Shown here: positions 12,259 to 24,050 of the stretch, piece by piece
Numbering within the stretch: position 1 is the first letter of the stretch
Layout: every line of letters begins with the position of its first letter
Assembly (NCBI GenBank): GCA_022749755.1
Contig: CM040451.1
Location: 5,532,871 to 5,596,870, forward strand
From: Azadirachta indica
Taxonomy: Eukaryota > Streptophyta > Magnoliopsida > Sapindales > Meliaceae
Reading direction: 5' to 3'
Length of the DNA: 64,000 bases
The notes under the pieces: model-generated
What the model saw: only the letters and a program-made list of their open reading frames with translations
Told to the model about the DNA's origin: nothing
Database searches by the model: none
Position numbers and translations under genes: made by a program

Positions 12259-13715
12259 AGTTGTAAGGAAAAATAGGGCTGAACATGTGGCAGAATATGA
12301 GCCCACAATAGTCAAGGTCAACACCATAAGGACAACCTATCTCACAACTGTCTTACTACAAGGTGAGCAAGGAGTTTCACTCATGTGTACATAAATTGTA
12401 GATTACCTTAAGTCAAGCTCTCCACAAGCTATAGACGAGGTAGTTTGCAAGATAAATACCACTTCATGAGGCCATGACTTTGATCCGAGCAAGTAAGGTC
12501 AGATTAACAACCTTGGTACCTAAGTATACCAGGGATCGGGTCGACGCGACCCAGGTTTCCCTTATGCAAAGACTTGCTTTCAAAAGTATCACGCAGGGGA
12601 CTACAAGAAAAATAGCAGACCATCTTTAAGCTAGGCAAAAAAAAAGAAATAGGCAAAATATGCCTTTAGTAGAACCTTGGCAGGCTTTAACAGTGCCTAG
12701 ATGAGAATCAGGGACAGTTAGGCCAATGAGAGTTTGTCGCTTAGTCAAAAGGGGATAATGTAATCCTTAGAACTTATACAAGAAGGATATATTGTAGTAG
12801 GCACCTGTAAGATGAGATCCAGCAATCTTGACTTTTCATGTGTCATGCTCAAATAGCACCACCAAGAGGCAATAAGAAAAGGACACATGGAAATGGCAAG
12901 ACGAAGGCTAGGGCAACATATGCTAGAAAATCAGGTTCAAGCTTTCTTTTCTATATATAAGCATATTTTTCTATATTTTAGGAGAGATTTTCATAAGATT
13001 AATATTTTCCTATATTGAGAGAACTCATCTTCCTAAGAGAGGATTTTTCTCTCTTTTCCTTGATTTACATTCATATACTAAGAACAGTTACCATTAGTGT
13101 GCATAAAGTCCTAAAAGTTGATACTTTTATCTTCACCATTCCAAGGAAAAATCCATTCTCCCAAGAAAGCTTTCTTCTACATGCATTCTCCAAAAACATT
13201 TTCATGCTCATTCTGACCTTCATTAATGCCCCTTAAAGTCTCTATGAACATCTCTCCATGAGTGTTCCTCCAAAGGATGAAAACCTTAGTCTTGACAAAC
13301 ATCTTTAGACCTATTTATCTTCCAAACATCTCATTTTTATACATATAAGGGGAGTAAGACCGACGCCCTTCAAACCTACTCTCTAATAAAAGTTAACTTA
13401 AGCATTAGAGGGGGGTCACTGGAGAGGCAACCTCTATTTGACCTTTGTTCTGTCTTACAAGTTGTTTGCGGAGTGGCTTGGAGGAATCTTAGGTTTGAGA
13501 TTATTCAAAGACTAGAGAGGTTGAACGGAGCGATTGTAAAAGGAACAAATAATGTCCTTTCACCATTTCAAAAGACTTCTAACTAGCTTTTTCTCAGCCA
13601 AGCTTTGGACCATGTCACCTATCTCCCAAACATGTAGACCTGGTGTGGCCCAGTTGACAACATCAAAAACCTATCTCTAGACCTGAGGCAGCCGAGCAAA
13701 ATTCCTGCGTCAACA
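12259..13715. mobile_element. Probable solo LTR of an LTR retrotransposon
   Basis: This is a block of higher GC than its surroundings, bounded by a possible 5-base direct duplication AGTAT (12254-12258 and 13716-13720). It ends ...CCTGCGTCAACA, a common end for plant gypsy-type LTRs, and the left end has TTGTAAGG. Inside are a CTATATATAA TATA-like box at about 12951-12960, then CT-rich leader-like sequence with many ATTCTC/CTTTTC motifs and a run of near-duplicated GAGAG/GGATTTTTC sequence around 13010-13060, as expected of the R/U5 part of an LTR. No gag or pol coding sequence is present and no second copy lies in the window, hence 'solo'. The start is not an exact TG, so the left boundary is uncertain. 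Confidence 0.45.
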
Positions 13716-15764
13716 AGTATATATATTTTATTCAATGTATGTACAATCTAACTAATGATTTTGATTTAAAATATGAGATTCACTTTATTATTTTAATTTT
13801 TTGTCTAGTGCAAGTGGACAATGATTTTCTTTGGGTGATTCCTTGAATATGTTTAAATATTCAACATCATATAATTATATTAGATGAATTTTTTTTTTTT
13901 GCTAAAAACATAGCTAAATTTAGAGGCTATAATCAATATATATTTAAGAAAAGATTAAAGGAAATTGCACAGCCAACATGCACATACACTGCTAAGGCAA
14001 CAACAAAGACCAATTTCATTTCTGCCAAAAACTTTCCTAGTGGAGGAAAGGATAATGATCAGTCTATAACTCTTATTTCAGAAATGGTGCCAAAATTTTA
14101 GTTAAAAGTATTGATTTTAGTTGTTGACTTGTTTTATTGAAATTCAAATTAAAGGATTGATTTTAGTTGTTGACTTGTTTTATTGTTTTTTTTTTTGTTT
14201 TATTTGATGAAATTGGATACCTATTGTTATCTTTAATTTTGGAGGATTTTTTCGTTATTGTCTTAGTCTAATAGATCTCTCAATCAGGATGTAATGAATA
14301 TATTTGGAAATTGCTTGTTGGCTTTTTTTCTTTTTTTTTTTGTTTCCTAATATATTTTTTCAAAATAATAGAATAATTGAAATCAATTAATTTGAATTGA
14401 ATGGATTGATGCATGAAAGTGTTTAATGGTTCATTCAAAATATATTTACCCATAAACTAAACTTATTTGCAATCTAATTTGATAGTCTAAGTGTAATAAA
14501 TTTAATAAATAGGGTAAAATTGTTTATAAAAATTGATTAAGAGGGTTGTTGTCATTAAAATATTCGTTAAAAAAAGGATTATTTGGTTATGTATTAATTG
14601 TTTCTGGTGATTTAGAATTTTTTTTTTAAATTTGGATTGATTTTACTTTGTTTTTGTGATTCTAGATCAACAAAAACATAACGGCACCTAAGTTGTAAAG
14701 AATGCAAGGTGAAAATGAGCAGTCACAAGATTATGATGTTGACAAATTACGTATATAATGTAGATTGTCACGTGAATTTAGCTTTTGCTTATATGTGTTT
14801 TTAATTAATCAAGATTTGGTTTTCCATTATTTCAAGGAGCAATTTTCTGAATTAAACTGTATGCTTGGAAAATGGAGATGGGTTTGGAAGAAAATGCAAA
14901 GATTTTCAGACAAATCAATAAGTTTTTGAAGAAGCATATATAAAGGAAAGGAAGAAGAAAATGTAGGGGATCTTTTTTTTTTTTTATCTTTTACGTTTCT
15001 GTGGTATAAAATTTATATTAATCACACTGCTAGCTATCTCTTTCTTTATATGCTTAACTCTTGTCTTAAAGCACAAGGAAACAAAAAAAAAAACTCCAAG
15101 ATAAGTTGAATAGTAAGCTAATAGAGAGAATTTTTATAGATAAAGATGAAATTAAATCATTTATAATAAGATAACTTGAAAGCTTTTAGGTTATTGTTTT
15201 GTCTTAGTCATGGTTCTATAAGTGAGCATCAATTTGTTGATATTTTTTTATAATATGACTTCCTTAATAATTTTTAATATTCGTGACAGGTTGCAGCCCG
15301 AAGTGTTGCAATGGCTATTGATTCATAATCCTCTAAATTAGAGGTATACAACCTCCAATTTAGCTATTGATTTTAATGTAATATATATAATTAAAAATTA
15401 TGAGAACTGAAAGGATCTAGTTAGGAGGCTTTTCAAAGTATTGAAATGACTTCTGATTCAAAATCTTCTAACTAATATTGTAATTTTTTTTTTGTTTCTT
15501 TCTTCGTTTAGTCCAATCATAGTTAGTAGAATAATTATTCTTAATTTTAAAGATACAATATCTAATTTTTAATCTCACAGATAAGAATTAGAGTGTAGAT
15601 AGAATTTCCTACTTACGAGGATGGACATCATCTGTATTGGGTGTGACAATTCGAACAGCTCTATATGCGAATTAATTAAAACTTCTGATAGATCTCTAAC
15701 ATAATATTAGTAGTTTGTACTTGTAATATGTAATACTTAAAAAAAAATTACAAATAAAACATCT
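13716..15764. other. AT-rich non-coding stretch
   Basis: No gene was identified. It has poly-T tracts and a short direct repeat of GATTTTAGTTGTTGACTTG (about 14112 and 14160). A slightly GC-richer piece at 13960-14095 might be a decayed exon of a transposon, but I cannot assign it. Confidence 0.35.
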
Positions 15765-15945
15765 AATTTCGTAATTTGGATGCAATAAAAAGTCACTTTA
15801 AAGATAAAGTCTCACACTCTTGGTGGGAGTATCCCACATACAGTGGGAAGAACCCCGCATTCAGCTAGGGTCGAACTTATAACCTCCTTCAGGGGTATAT
15901 GTTCTGACCATCTAGGCTAAGCTTAGGTGCTGTATGCATAAATAT
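15765..15945 (-). mobile_element. tRNA-derived SINE
   Basis: On the minus strand the block opens with a tRNA-like RNA polymerase III promoter. The A box TAGCCTAGATGG lies at 15908-15919 and the B box GTTCGACCC at 15868-15876, about 31 bases apart as in tRNAs. After the B box comes a body with GGGTTCTTCCCACTGTATG and a tail running into TTTATCTTTAAAG. The tRNA-like head cannot fold as a complete tRNA. SINEs are short non-autonomous retroelements copied by LINE enzymes. The exact ends and target-site duplication are not resolved. Confidence 0.65.
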
Positions 15946-16149
15946 ATTGAACCTTAGCATTTGTATATGCATAAATATATTCAACACTTGAACATTGGCT
16001 ATTATTTTGCTAATTTATGTCAAAATTTGGTTACTCTTGCATAGCTATGAAATTAGTTTAGGTAGAACAAAATTAAGTAATCTTCTTTTTGCATAAATTT
16101 CATGTACTTATTCAAGTAATAATACAAGTTTTTTCTTTACCCTAATTTT

Positions 16150-17195
16150 TGAAAGGGAAAATTTCAGATATCCCTGCAAGTTTAAACAAATGCCTCTTAC
16201 CTATTGAGATTTGAAAATTACCCTATAAGGTTTATTGTTAAATGAAATAATGGTAAGATTTATTCTTTAAAAGTTTTTACCATAATAGCCCTGAATAATT
16301 AATTTAATTTCAATATTTTTATCTCTTAATACTATTCTCTTTTATAATTTATAATAATTAATATATTTTTTATTCATAATAACATATAATTTAATATGAC
16401 CTAGAGATAGGTCGGGTCACCCTAAAAAAAGTCTTTTACTGAATATAGAGTGTTAAGGGGTGAGTGCACTAGTTGAATTGAGTAATTAATATATTATTTT
16501 TATCGATAACAAAAAATTTAGTATTAACACAATCTATTAAATTGTAAATTAATAAAACAATCCATTAACTCTAATAAACAAATTAACCTCATTTTCTTCA
16601 TCAAGAAGCAGAATCACAAGAAATACTTTTACTCAACCAAACAAAAAACTTGAACCCAAAATCAAATTAAAAACTTAAATATAGTAAATCTTTCTTTTCT
16701 TTGGAAATCCTCAACGAAATTAAAAACTTGAATCCAAAATAACTTGATGCTAATGGGTGTTGGTGGAGTTGAATTAGGTAGGTAGAGGTGGGGGAGATGG
16801 CGGTGCTTCTGTGGTAAGTGGAGGCGCAGGAGATGGCGGCAATAAGAGCTTATGATGGTGGGATTAGTTGGGTCACATTTTTATTAGGTTATAGCAAATA
16901 AATTTGGTCTTTTTTATTTAAATTATTTTTTGCTTACGATTTAAAATATATTTTTTAATTTTATTTGTAATGGTGGGGCACAATCAACCTTGCATGTGGG
17001 CAACTGATAGGAGAAAGTGTTGTGTGTAAGGGGTTTTAACACATATCTCTCTTGAGATTTGGCCTTTTAACACTTAGAGAGATTATTTGATTTAATTAAC
17101 ACATACCTCCCTTGGGGACATCCATTGATGTTAGCCACTATTAATTTGTGGGGTACTATGGCCATTTCCCTTGTAAAGTTTTGATTTCAACGTGG
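16150..17195. repeat. Left inverted arm of a composite DNA element
   Basis: The outer part (16150-16280) and inner part (17030-17175) match, as reverse complement, the two halves of 20985-21300. For example, GAGATTTGGCCTTTTAACAC at 17053 pairs with the complement of sequence near 21105-21125, and the GGGGTA...TTAACGG side also pairs. The left arm is interrupted by about 740 bases (16285-17025). The interruption includes a short GC-rich patch near 16770-16860 with GGTGGTGGAGTTG-like repeats. Long inverted arms around about 3.8 kb suggest a Mutator-like or foldback carrier. Confidence 0.5.
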
Positions 17196-17339
17196 AAGCT
17201 TAGTTAGTTCATATATACTGACGACTGATGTTAGACAAAATTGATATAAATTGATAAATAATTTTTATTCTTACTTAAATTTTTGCATAAGTAGCATATA
17301 ATGATCGAGGGAATGAATCTTTCTTTGACATTAACCTCT

Positions 17340-17565
17340 TTATCTCGGTTCCTCCTTTGATTCTTCCTGGTCAGCCTCCATCTCTGCTGCTACTTCTTCA
17401 AACGACATTGCTTGTGGTTTCCCAAAATCTAGAATAGAAAAAATAATAAGATATATCAACACAACAAAGAAACAAAATTTCTAAAGTAAAACGAGCTTAA
17501 AACCTTGAACATAATGCCTTTGCATAGATGTTTTCTTGTGTTTGTCTATGTGCTTGGTGTTATAT
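17340..17565 (-). pseudogene. Two-exon host-gene fragment inside inverted repeats
   Basis: On the minus strand, a terminal exon runs from 17428 down to a TAA at 17340-17342. It is preceded by a textbook polypyrimidine tract and CTAG acceptor. Its peptide includes FGKPQAMSFEEVAAEMEA and ends SKEEPR. An upstream piece (about 17505-17565; peptide KHIDKHKKTSMQRHYVQ) ends G|GTTTTAAG, and the leftover G joins AT of the terminal exon in phase, giving one continuous frame across an intron of about 77 bases. I do not recognise the protein. Its position between inverted arms suggests a fragment of a cellular gene captured with its intron by a DNA transposon (Pack-MULE-like); the alternative is a small unannotated gene. 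Confidence 0.4.
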
Positions 17566-18132
17566 ATTATGTATTTTTATACTTCTACTCTCAGTTTTAT
17601 CATGAATAGTCACTTTGGTTAATGCACATATTTTCTGATTTGTAGGTCTCGTTCTAGGAGAATTATTAAAAATATTAGTAGTCAGTTTAAGATCCAAATA
17701 AAGCTAAGCTCTTACAAGTCTTCTATTTATTTTTTACACTTTTATAGCAAAATGATGAGATATTGGCATGTTTTATCAAGTGTGCATGATACCTATATAC
17801 GTATTACTAGAGTTCCATTTCTAGAAAAAAACACAAATCAATGTTCTATTATCATCCTTGTTGCCTTTATATTTTACTTATTAAACACTTTTGGCTACTT
17901 TGTGATTGATATCTAAAAATTTTCATATATATATATATATATATATATAACATTTCTTACTGAACACTTTAAATTAAAGAGTGCTCAATACATTGATCCA
18001 ATATTAGAGGTGTACATAGCTATACTTGCATCCAGAATCCTGTCACTATTAGAAACATTGTGAAATTATAGTATACTCTTCAATAAGTGATCGCTAGGTA
18101 TTATTCTTGTTATGGCTTAAATCTCATGGTTT

Positions 18133-20592
18133 ACTACTACAAAATAATTAAAAGAGCACACTAAATAGAAAACGGTTTTCATTTTTTAAAATGATTTATT
18201 TAAAAACTGTCTTTAATTCTAAAAAATAAAAACGATTTTTATAAACCGTCTTCTGAAATATATATTTAGAAAATAGTTTTAACAAAATTGACTTTGATTA
18301 TAAAAAATAAAAACGGTTTTTATAAATCGTCTTCTAAAATATGTGTTTAGAGAACAGTTTCATAAAACTGACTTTGATTCTCAAAAAGAAAAGCAATTTT
18401 TGTAAATCGTCTTCTAATGTTTAGAAAATGGTTTTAATAAACTGACTTTGATTTTAAAAAAATACAAAAGCAATTTTTAAACCGTTTTCCTTTTTTACAT
18501 ATTTAGAGAAGAGTTTTTGTAAAATTATCCTTAATTTTTAAAATAGAAAATGATTTTTAAACCGTCTTATAAAATACATATTTAAAAGACTTATAATAAA
18601 ATGGACTTTGATTTAAATAACAAAAAATTATTTTTAAACATTCTTTTTTTTTAGAGAATAATTTCAATTAAATTGATTTTTATTTAAAAATCTAAAAAAT
18701 TAATTTTCAATCTCATCTTCGTTTACTATACCATGTGAGATTGAGTTTTTTTTAATATTAATTCAGTCAAAAACTTTTTGATTAGTAAATATGAGTTGGT
18801 ATACAATGATCTATCATTAGTTAATGCAAATGTCCTTAAAGAAAAATATTATTGACTATTGATCAATTTAAATTAACATGAAATATTAAATGAATGGAAT
18901 TGAAAGATAAGAATTCTTTAAAATCAGAGTTAGGTCCAAAATTGAAGTAACTCATCAATCATTCAAATCATCTTTAAGAATGATCTAATGAATGATATAA
19001 GTATAATTGATACTTTTAATATTTTCATTTCATATATCAATCAAATTAATACTTACACATTAAAAAAATAAAAAATAACACATGGTACATATATATTGTC
19101 ACATTATATATATATTTGCTTATTGATTCGTCGCTACAACTTTTACCAACTAATATGCTAATATACTATATATATACACACCATCTTCGTATGGTTTTTT
19201 GAAGAAAAATAATTTAGAATTTTATTATTTGATCAATATTTTTTGTTGTTTTATATTAATTAAAAAATATTCGATTTTATTATGTATTTATTTTTTTTTC
19301 TATTTTTAGTAGCATCCTAAACAACCCACAAATTCAAAGTGTGGGTATTATGTAATGAACTATATGAAAGATATTATTGAAGATCCAAGTATTTCCATCC
19401 AACAAAAGGTTAGAATTATAACTTTGAAATTATTTCACTTATTTTATTAATTTTTATAATATGCATGACTTCTAATGTTATTTTATTTTAATTTTATTAT
19501 GTGTAATATCTTGTGTAGTTCAAAAAAAAATGTTCATACAAACAAAAAGAGATAGATGAGATGAGAAAAAATTGGGCTGATTTGTTCTGTCAATTTTATA
19601 ATCAAAATAATTGTATTTTTTATATTTTTTTGTTTTAACTGTATTTTTTAGTTTTACCCAACGAATTTGGATAGATATATTTGGTTATAAGTCTCTTGAT
19701 CTATTTTTTATTCAATCTATTAAGTTATAAATTAATTAATAAGTGCATTAACTTAAAAGTATGGCAAAGACTACGAAAGACAAGGTTACTACTTGTTCCC
19801 AAGCTCCCCGTTGCTTGATTGCTTATTGCTAGTTCTGCTTTCAGTTATTAGCTGTGGTTTTTCTTTTTTGGCTATTTTCTTCTCCTAATGCTACTTTGCT
19901 GTAGCCATTTCAACTGTAGTTTGTTGTTGTTTCAACTAACTATTGATACATACTGCTGTAAATACAGCTACTGGGAGGGAGTTGTTTCTTTTACTATTAT
20001 TTTTAGTTATATAATTGGTAGATAAAACAGCTATGTACGTGAGATGAGCTTGCTATTGTTTTTGGTTTATGATCTGCTACTATTGTGCTGTAGTACTGCA
20101 GCTGTTTGCATTTGCAAATTTGTAATGATATGTGCTCTTTTAATATAGGCTTTTTTTAATCAATGTTTTTGAACTTATGTATTACTTTTTAAACAATTAA
20201 TAATATAAAAATATGTATGAACTATTGAGTGATATTATTGTCTTGTAAATGTATTATATATATATATGTATATGTATATTTTTGGTAAATTAATTTTTAT
20301 TTAATTGAATGTTGTTATAGTAACTTTTTTTTATTATTTTAAGAAATATAATTTTAAAGATTTTAATAACCGTTAAAACTATCTTCTTATATATCTAAAT
20401 AGTATTAAAAGTAAATTTCTTATAAAATTTTAATAACTATTAAATACTACCCTCTTATAAATTTAAGTACAGTTAAAAAGAGAACGGTTTTTGACATTTT
20501 AAGACACATCAAAAGAAAATGGTTTGTAATACATTCTAAAAAATTTTTTAAAATGCTTTATAATAGTCTTAGATATACAATAGTCTAGTGGC
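18133..20592 (+). mobile_element. Degenerate CACTA (En/Spm)-like transposon
   Basis: The left end reads TACTACTACAAAATAATT and the right end closes in CTAGTGG, an eroded version of the CACTA...TAGTG termini. Immediately inside the left end lie about five imperfect tandem copies of a roughly 95-base subterminal repeat (18170-18620), each with AAACGGTTTTTATAAACCGTCTTCT-like words. Inverted related words (AACCGTTAAAAC, GAGAACGGTTTTTGAC) occur near the right end, 20360-20540. Clustered subterminal repeats are the hallmark of CACTA elements. The centre contains a Ulp1-type protease exon (19311-19408), a protein often encoded by such plant elements. No transposase is left, so it is a deletion derivative. 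Confidence 0.6.
19311..19638 (+). pseudogene. Ulp1-like cysteine protease fragment (C48 type)
   Basis: The exon at about 19311-19408 encodes HPKQPTNSKCGYYVMNYMKD and then IIEDPSISIQQK, followed by a GT donor. The Q-P-x-x-x-x-C-G-Y-Y-V-M pattern is the catalytic-cysteine end of Ulp1/SENP-type peptidases as carried by plant CACTA elements. A second exon begins after a TGTGTAG acceptor at 19519, with the YKQKEIDEMRKNWADLF stretch typical of the tail following this domain, and closes with TAA at 19636-19638. Upstream His/Asp catalytic exons are missing, so the protein cannot be active. Confidence 0.65.
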
Positions 20593-20984
20593 GAATTTGG
20601 CCGTTATCAAAGGTGCTATATGGATCTTGTAAATGTCAAATGATTGTGGAGTGTTTACTTCCTAAAACCTAAAACGGTTTAAAAATATGAATGTTTTATT
20701 TATCTTTAGCCATACACTTTATATGATTAGTACTCTTTTACGTAATGACCATTCAACAGATTACGTATTTACTAGTTAAAGATAGACTTTGGATAGCTCG
20801 TCATAAATATCTTTAGAGTAAATATGTTCTTGATTTTATTGTTGAGAGAAAGAAAGTTGAGGATTTATGCTCTTCAATCAGGGATAATCACTATAGAGAT
20901 CAAAAACTCTAGCTTCAGGTACTAATTCGCATATAAATAATTAAACTGTTTGTTGCATTACCACGCTAATTGTTGCCTGTGTAT

Positions 20985-21300
20985 CTATGTGATTTGTAAA
21001 ATATATTGTCTTTATCATAATACCCCTCAAATTAACGGTGAACTAAAGTCAATGGATTTCTTCAAGGGAAGTATATGTTAATTAAGCCATATAATCTCTC
21101 TATGTATTAAAGACCAAATCTCAAAGGAAGTATAAGTTAAAACCCCTGTTGTGTAATGTGTAATTACTATTTTACCCCAAAAATATGAACTTTACTGCTA
21201 TCTCGTGTAATAGATAGATCTAATAGAGTAATTTTTAAACTTTGAGGGAGATAATGAGATATTTTCTCAAACCTAAGGGGGGTTTTTGAGAGTTTCTTTT
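20985..21300. repeat. Right inverted arm of the composite element
   Basis: This is the reverse complement, with mismatches, of the outer and inner parts of 16150-17195, but without the 740-base interruption. Its reverse complement begins CTCAAAAACCCCCCTTAGG and passes through GAGATTTGGTCTTTAATAC. With the left arm it encloses the captured gene fragment and the CACTA-like element. Confidence 0.5.
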
Positions 21301-21302
21301 GA

Positions 21303-22346
21303 AATTTAGGACAAATGATATATGAACCCCTACTTTAATGCCTAAATGACATTTACTCCCCTATTTCAAAAATAGTTTTAAACACACCCTTTCTATTAAC
21401 TTTTTTATTAAAATTTATTATTGACTCAATGTTAATTAGTTCAATGACAAAAATACTCCTAACCATTTATTTCATCAATATAATAACATAAATATCCTTT
21501 TTTATAATTTTGAATTTTTTTATTTAAATAAATTAGTTATATGAAGATAATTTAATTTCAATTTTAAAAGTAAAAGTTTAATTTATTTTTAATTCTTTTT
21601 ATTTTTTATTTTAAAGTTTTCACTTTTCTTTTTTGATTTTTGACTTTAAAGTATCTACTTTTTTATATAATTTTTATTTTTAATTTTTTACCCCAATCTA
21701 TAATTGAAATAATACTCATATATTAGCAAATAATAATCATAAATTTACTAAGTGATAAGAAAAATAGTCAAATAACATAAAAAAAAAGAAATATAGTGAT
21801 ATTTGTTGAAAAAATTAAATTTATGTTAAAAATTTTATCTTAAATCTAAAAATATCATTTTTTTTAATTATTTTATATTGTTTGACTATTTTTCTTGTTA
21901 TTTAGCGAATTTTAATTAATGATTCGGGTGACAAACAAAAAAAAATTAAAAAAAGATTAAAACTTGAAAAGCCCAAAATTAAAAAATGATGAAAATTTTA
22001 AACTAAAATAATTAAAAAAAAGAAAGATGGAAACTTTAAAATAAAAATGAAAATAAATTGAAAAATAATTTTACTTTTTAATTGAAATTAAGTTATCTTC
22101 ATAAAACTAATTTATTTATCTAAAAAAATCAACTAAAAATTATTAAAAAAATGTATTTATGTCATTATATTAGTCAAATGAAGGTTGAAAGAATATTTTT
22201 ATCATTGAATTAGTCAACATTGAGTCAACAATTAATTTTAATAAAAAAGTTAAGAAAAAAAGTATGTTTGACAATTATTTTCGAATTGGAGTGGACATGT
22301 CATTCAGGCAATAAAATTGGGTTTATATATCATTTGGCCAGTATTT
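21303..22346. mobile_element. Near-palindromic foldback element, about 1.04 kb
   Basis: The left terminus GGACAAATGATATATGAACC pairs with the right terminus, whose reverse complement is GGCCAAATGATATATAAACC. Similarity then continues along both arms for several hundred bases. The stretch TTGACTCAATGTTAATTAG at about 21420 pairs with that near 22205-22225, and ATATGAAGATAATTTAATTTC near 21540 pairs with sequence near 22095. The fold centre is close to 21825. It has no coding potential. A transcript or single strand would fold into one long hairpin. No convincing target duplication was found. Confidence 0.65.
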
Positions 22347-23089
22347 TATGGTAGTATATATAACTGAAAAGGGGTATTTTCACTGACCTCTTCTAAGATT
22401 TATAGAAATTTCAATTTGATAGAAAGTTTTTGAAAAGGATATAAACCTCTCTTATAAACAGTAAACTTACCAAAATAACCCCAAATCTATTTTTGCAGAG
22501 ACACTGTACTTTACTCTCTAGGCTTTTTAGAAAGGCAAGATACCCTCTTAGGTTATGAAAAAAGTCAAGATATCTCCCTAAGGTTATTATTCATACTTAA
22601 ATTTGACTCTTTTACCCCTCACTATTAAAAATATCTTAAATATAATATCTTTAATTTTATTATATAATAACTCATATAATTTTATTCTAACATTTAAATT
22701 TAAAAAATATAATAATATTCTGACTCTTAATTATTTTTTATTCAAAATTTATTATCAAATATTTATAATATCTAATTATATATAATTTTTTAAAATATAT
22801 CATATTATTAAAATAATTTATTTTACAAATTCTATATAATTAATTGTAGAATTTTTTGTATAACATAAAATTTGTTGTCAAAATTGTTATAAAATAAAAT
22901 TATTCTAAATTATTATTAGCATTAATAATTTTAAAACATTATTTTTAAATAACTGTTACATAAAATAAATTATTTTATTGAAGAAAATCTAAATGATGAT
23001 AATAGTTTTAAAAATTTATAATTCAATGATAATAATAATTTTAAATTCAAGTGATTATATAGAATTAATTTTAATTATTATAAAATTAT
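22347..23089. other. AT-rich DNA with remnant transposon arm
   Basis: 22380-22640 has the short words (CCTCTTAGGTTATG, CTCCCTAAGGTTAT, TTTTACCCCTCA) seen in the other foldback arms of this window, without an obvious partner. The rest is more than 80 percent A+T with no gene. Confidence 0.35.
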
Positions 23090-24050
23090 TTTTTGATTTA
23101 ATGACCAATGAGAGCAACAACAATACTTTCATCGGTATTGATATTCTTGATCCTTCGATATTGGACTGCAATTACTTCTTTGTTCCCACATCAATTGTAT
23201 TCTTCTATGATTTTGTTCACCTTTTGATGATGCCTTCTTAAACTAGTCATTGATTCTCATCTACATAGTTCTAAGATCAAATTAGTAATTGTAAATGTTT
23301 TGTCTCCTACACATAAAATGATGGAGTGAATATTTGGTCCTTCTACTAAACTTGCCTTGGAGCTTTTCTAATATTATTAAAGACATTTTAACTAATAAAT
23401 TAATTCATCCTATTTTATTATTTTAACAGACAATTTTCAGCAGCAGAATCTAACTTGTGACAATTCAATCAAACCATTGAGTCAATAATATCCTATAACT
23501 CTATTTTTTAAAATTGTCAAGGCAACTCCACTCTTCAGTGTCAATTTTGAAATGTTATGCACAATATTATTTCTTTACACACAGTGGCTGCAAAAGCAGT
23601 CTAAGAAATACAGAGAATAAGAAGCACAAATACTATCCTGAATATGAACAAACCAAATTAACACCTAACCGAAATGGCCCAATTAACCACTGCTTCTACA
23701 CAATATTCTAGTAGCAGATTCCTTCAAAGAGAATTTAATAACTCGTAGCACAAGGACAATTTAAGGTTAGGTTCCAGGTCTTCCCTTTCTTCTCCACCAC
23801 CACAATTTCATCGTCCTCATTAGTCCTATAGAACAAAGAATTACTTGAAGTGAATAGGCATCTAATTTGCAAACACACAGTAACAAGGATAATCGCTTGA
23901 AAGGATATATATACCAAAAAACCACTGGCGTTCTTCTTGTCATCATTGTGACTACTCTGAGCTTGTTTGCTTATTTATGTGGTGGCACAATCTTCTATGT
24001 AGCCCAAAAGCTCGTTGATGCAATCTATTATCATATTTAGACAATAAGAG
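23090..24050 (-). pseudogene. Truncated gene X copy D with downstream flank
   Basis: 23090-23700 matches the spacer downstream of gene X (as at 6410-7100 and 28250-28960) with large deletions. About 23700-23830 is gene X exon 3 and about 23925-24045 is part of exon 2; exon 1 is absent. Exon 3 carries only one Cys-x-Cys module, whereas copies A and B carry two. Two sense codons of the tail are stops here (SY then TAA in place of the Gln codon, and TAG in place of the second Tyr of the CYY motif). It is joined at about 24045 directly to the foldback arm that starts unit 2. Confidence 0.7.

Noticed and set aside
15868..15919. Possible tRNA gene from A and B boxes
   Set aside because: The sequence around the boxes cannot form the acceptor and anticodon stems; it fits a SINE head instead.
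18170..18620. Regular repeats resembling a CRISPR array
   Set aside because: Eukaryotic context, degenerate 95-base units without conserved repeats and unique spacers, and CACTA ends nearby; they are subterminal transposon repeats.
22603..23241. Hydrophobic small open frames in very AT-rich DNA
   Set aside because: Composition (Ile, Asn, Tyr, Phe) is what random AT-rich DNA gives; no start context or homology is visible.
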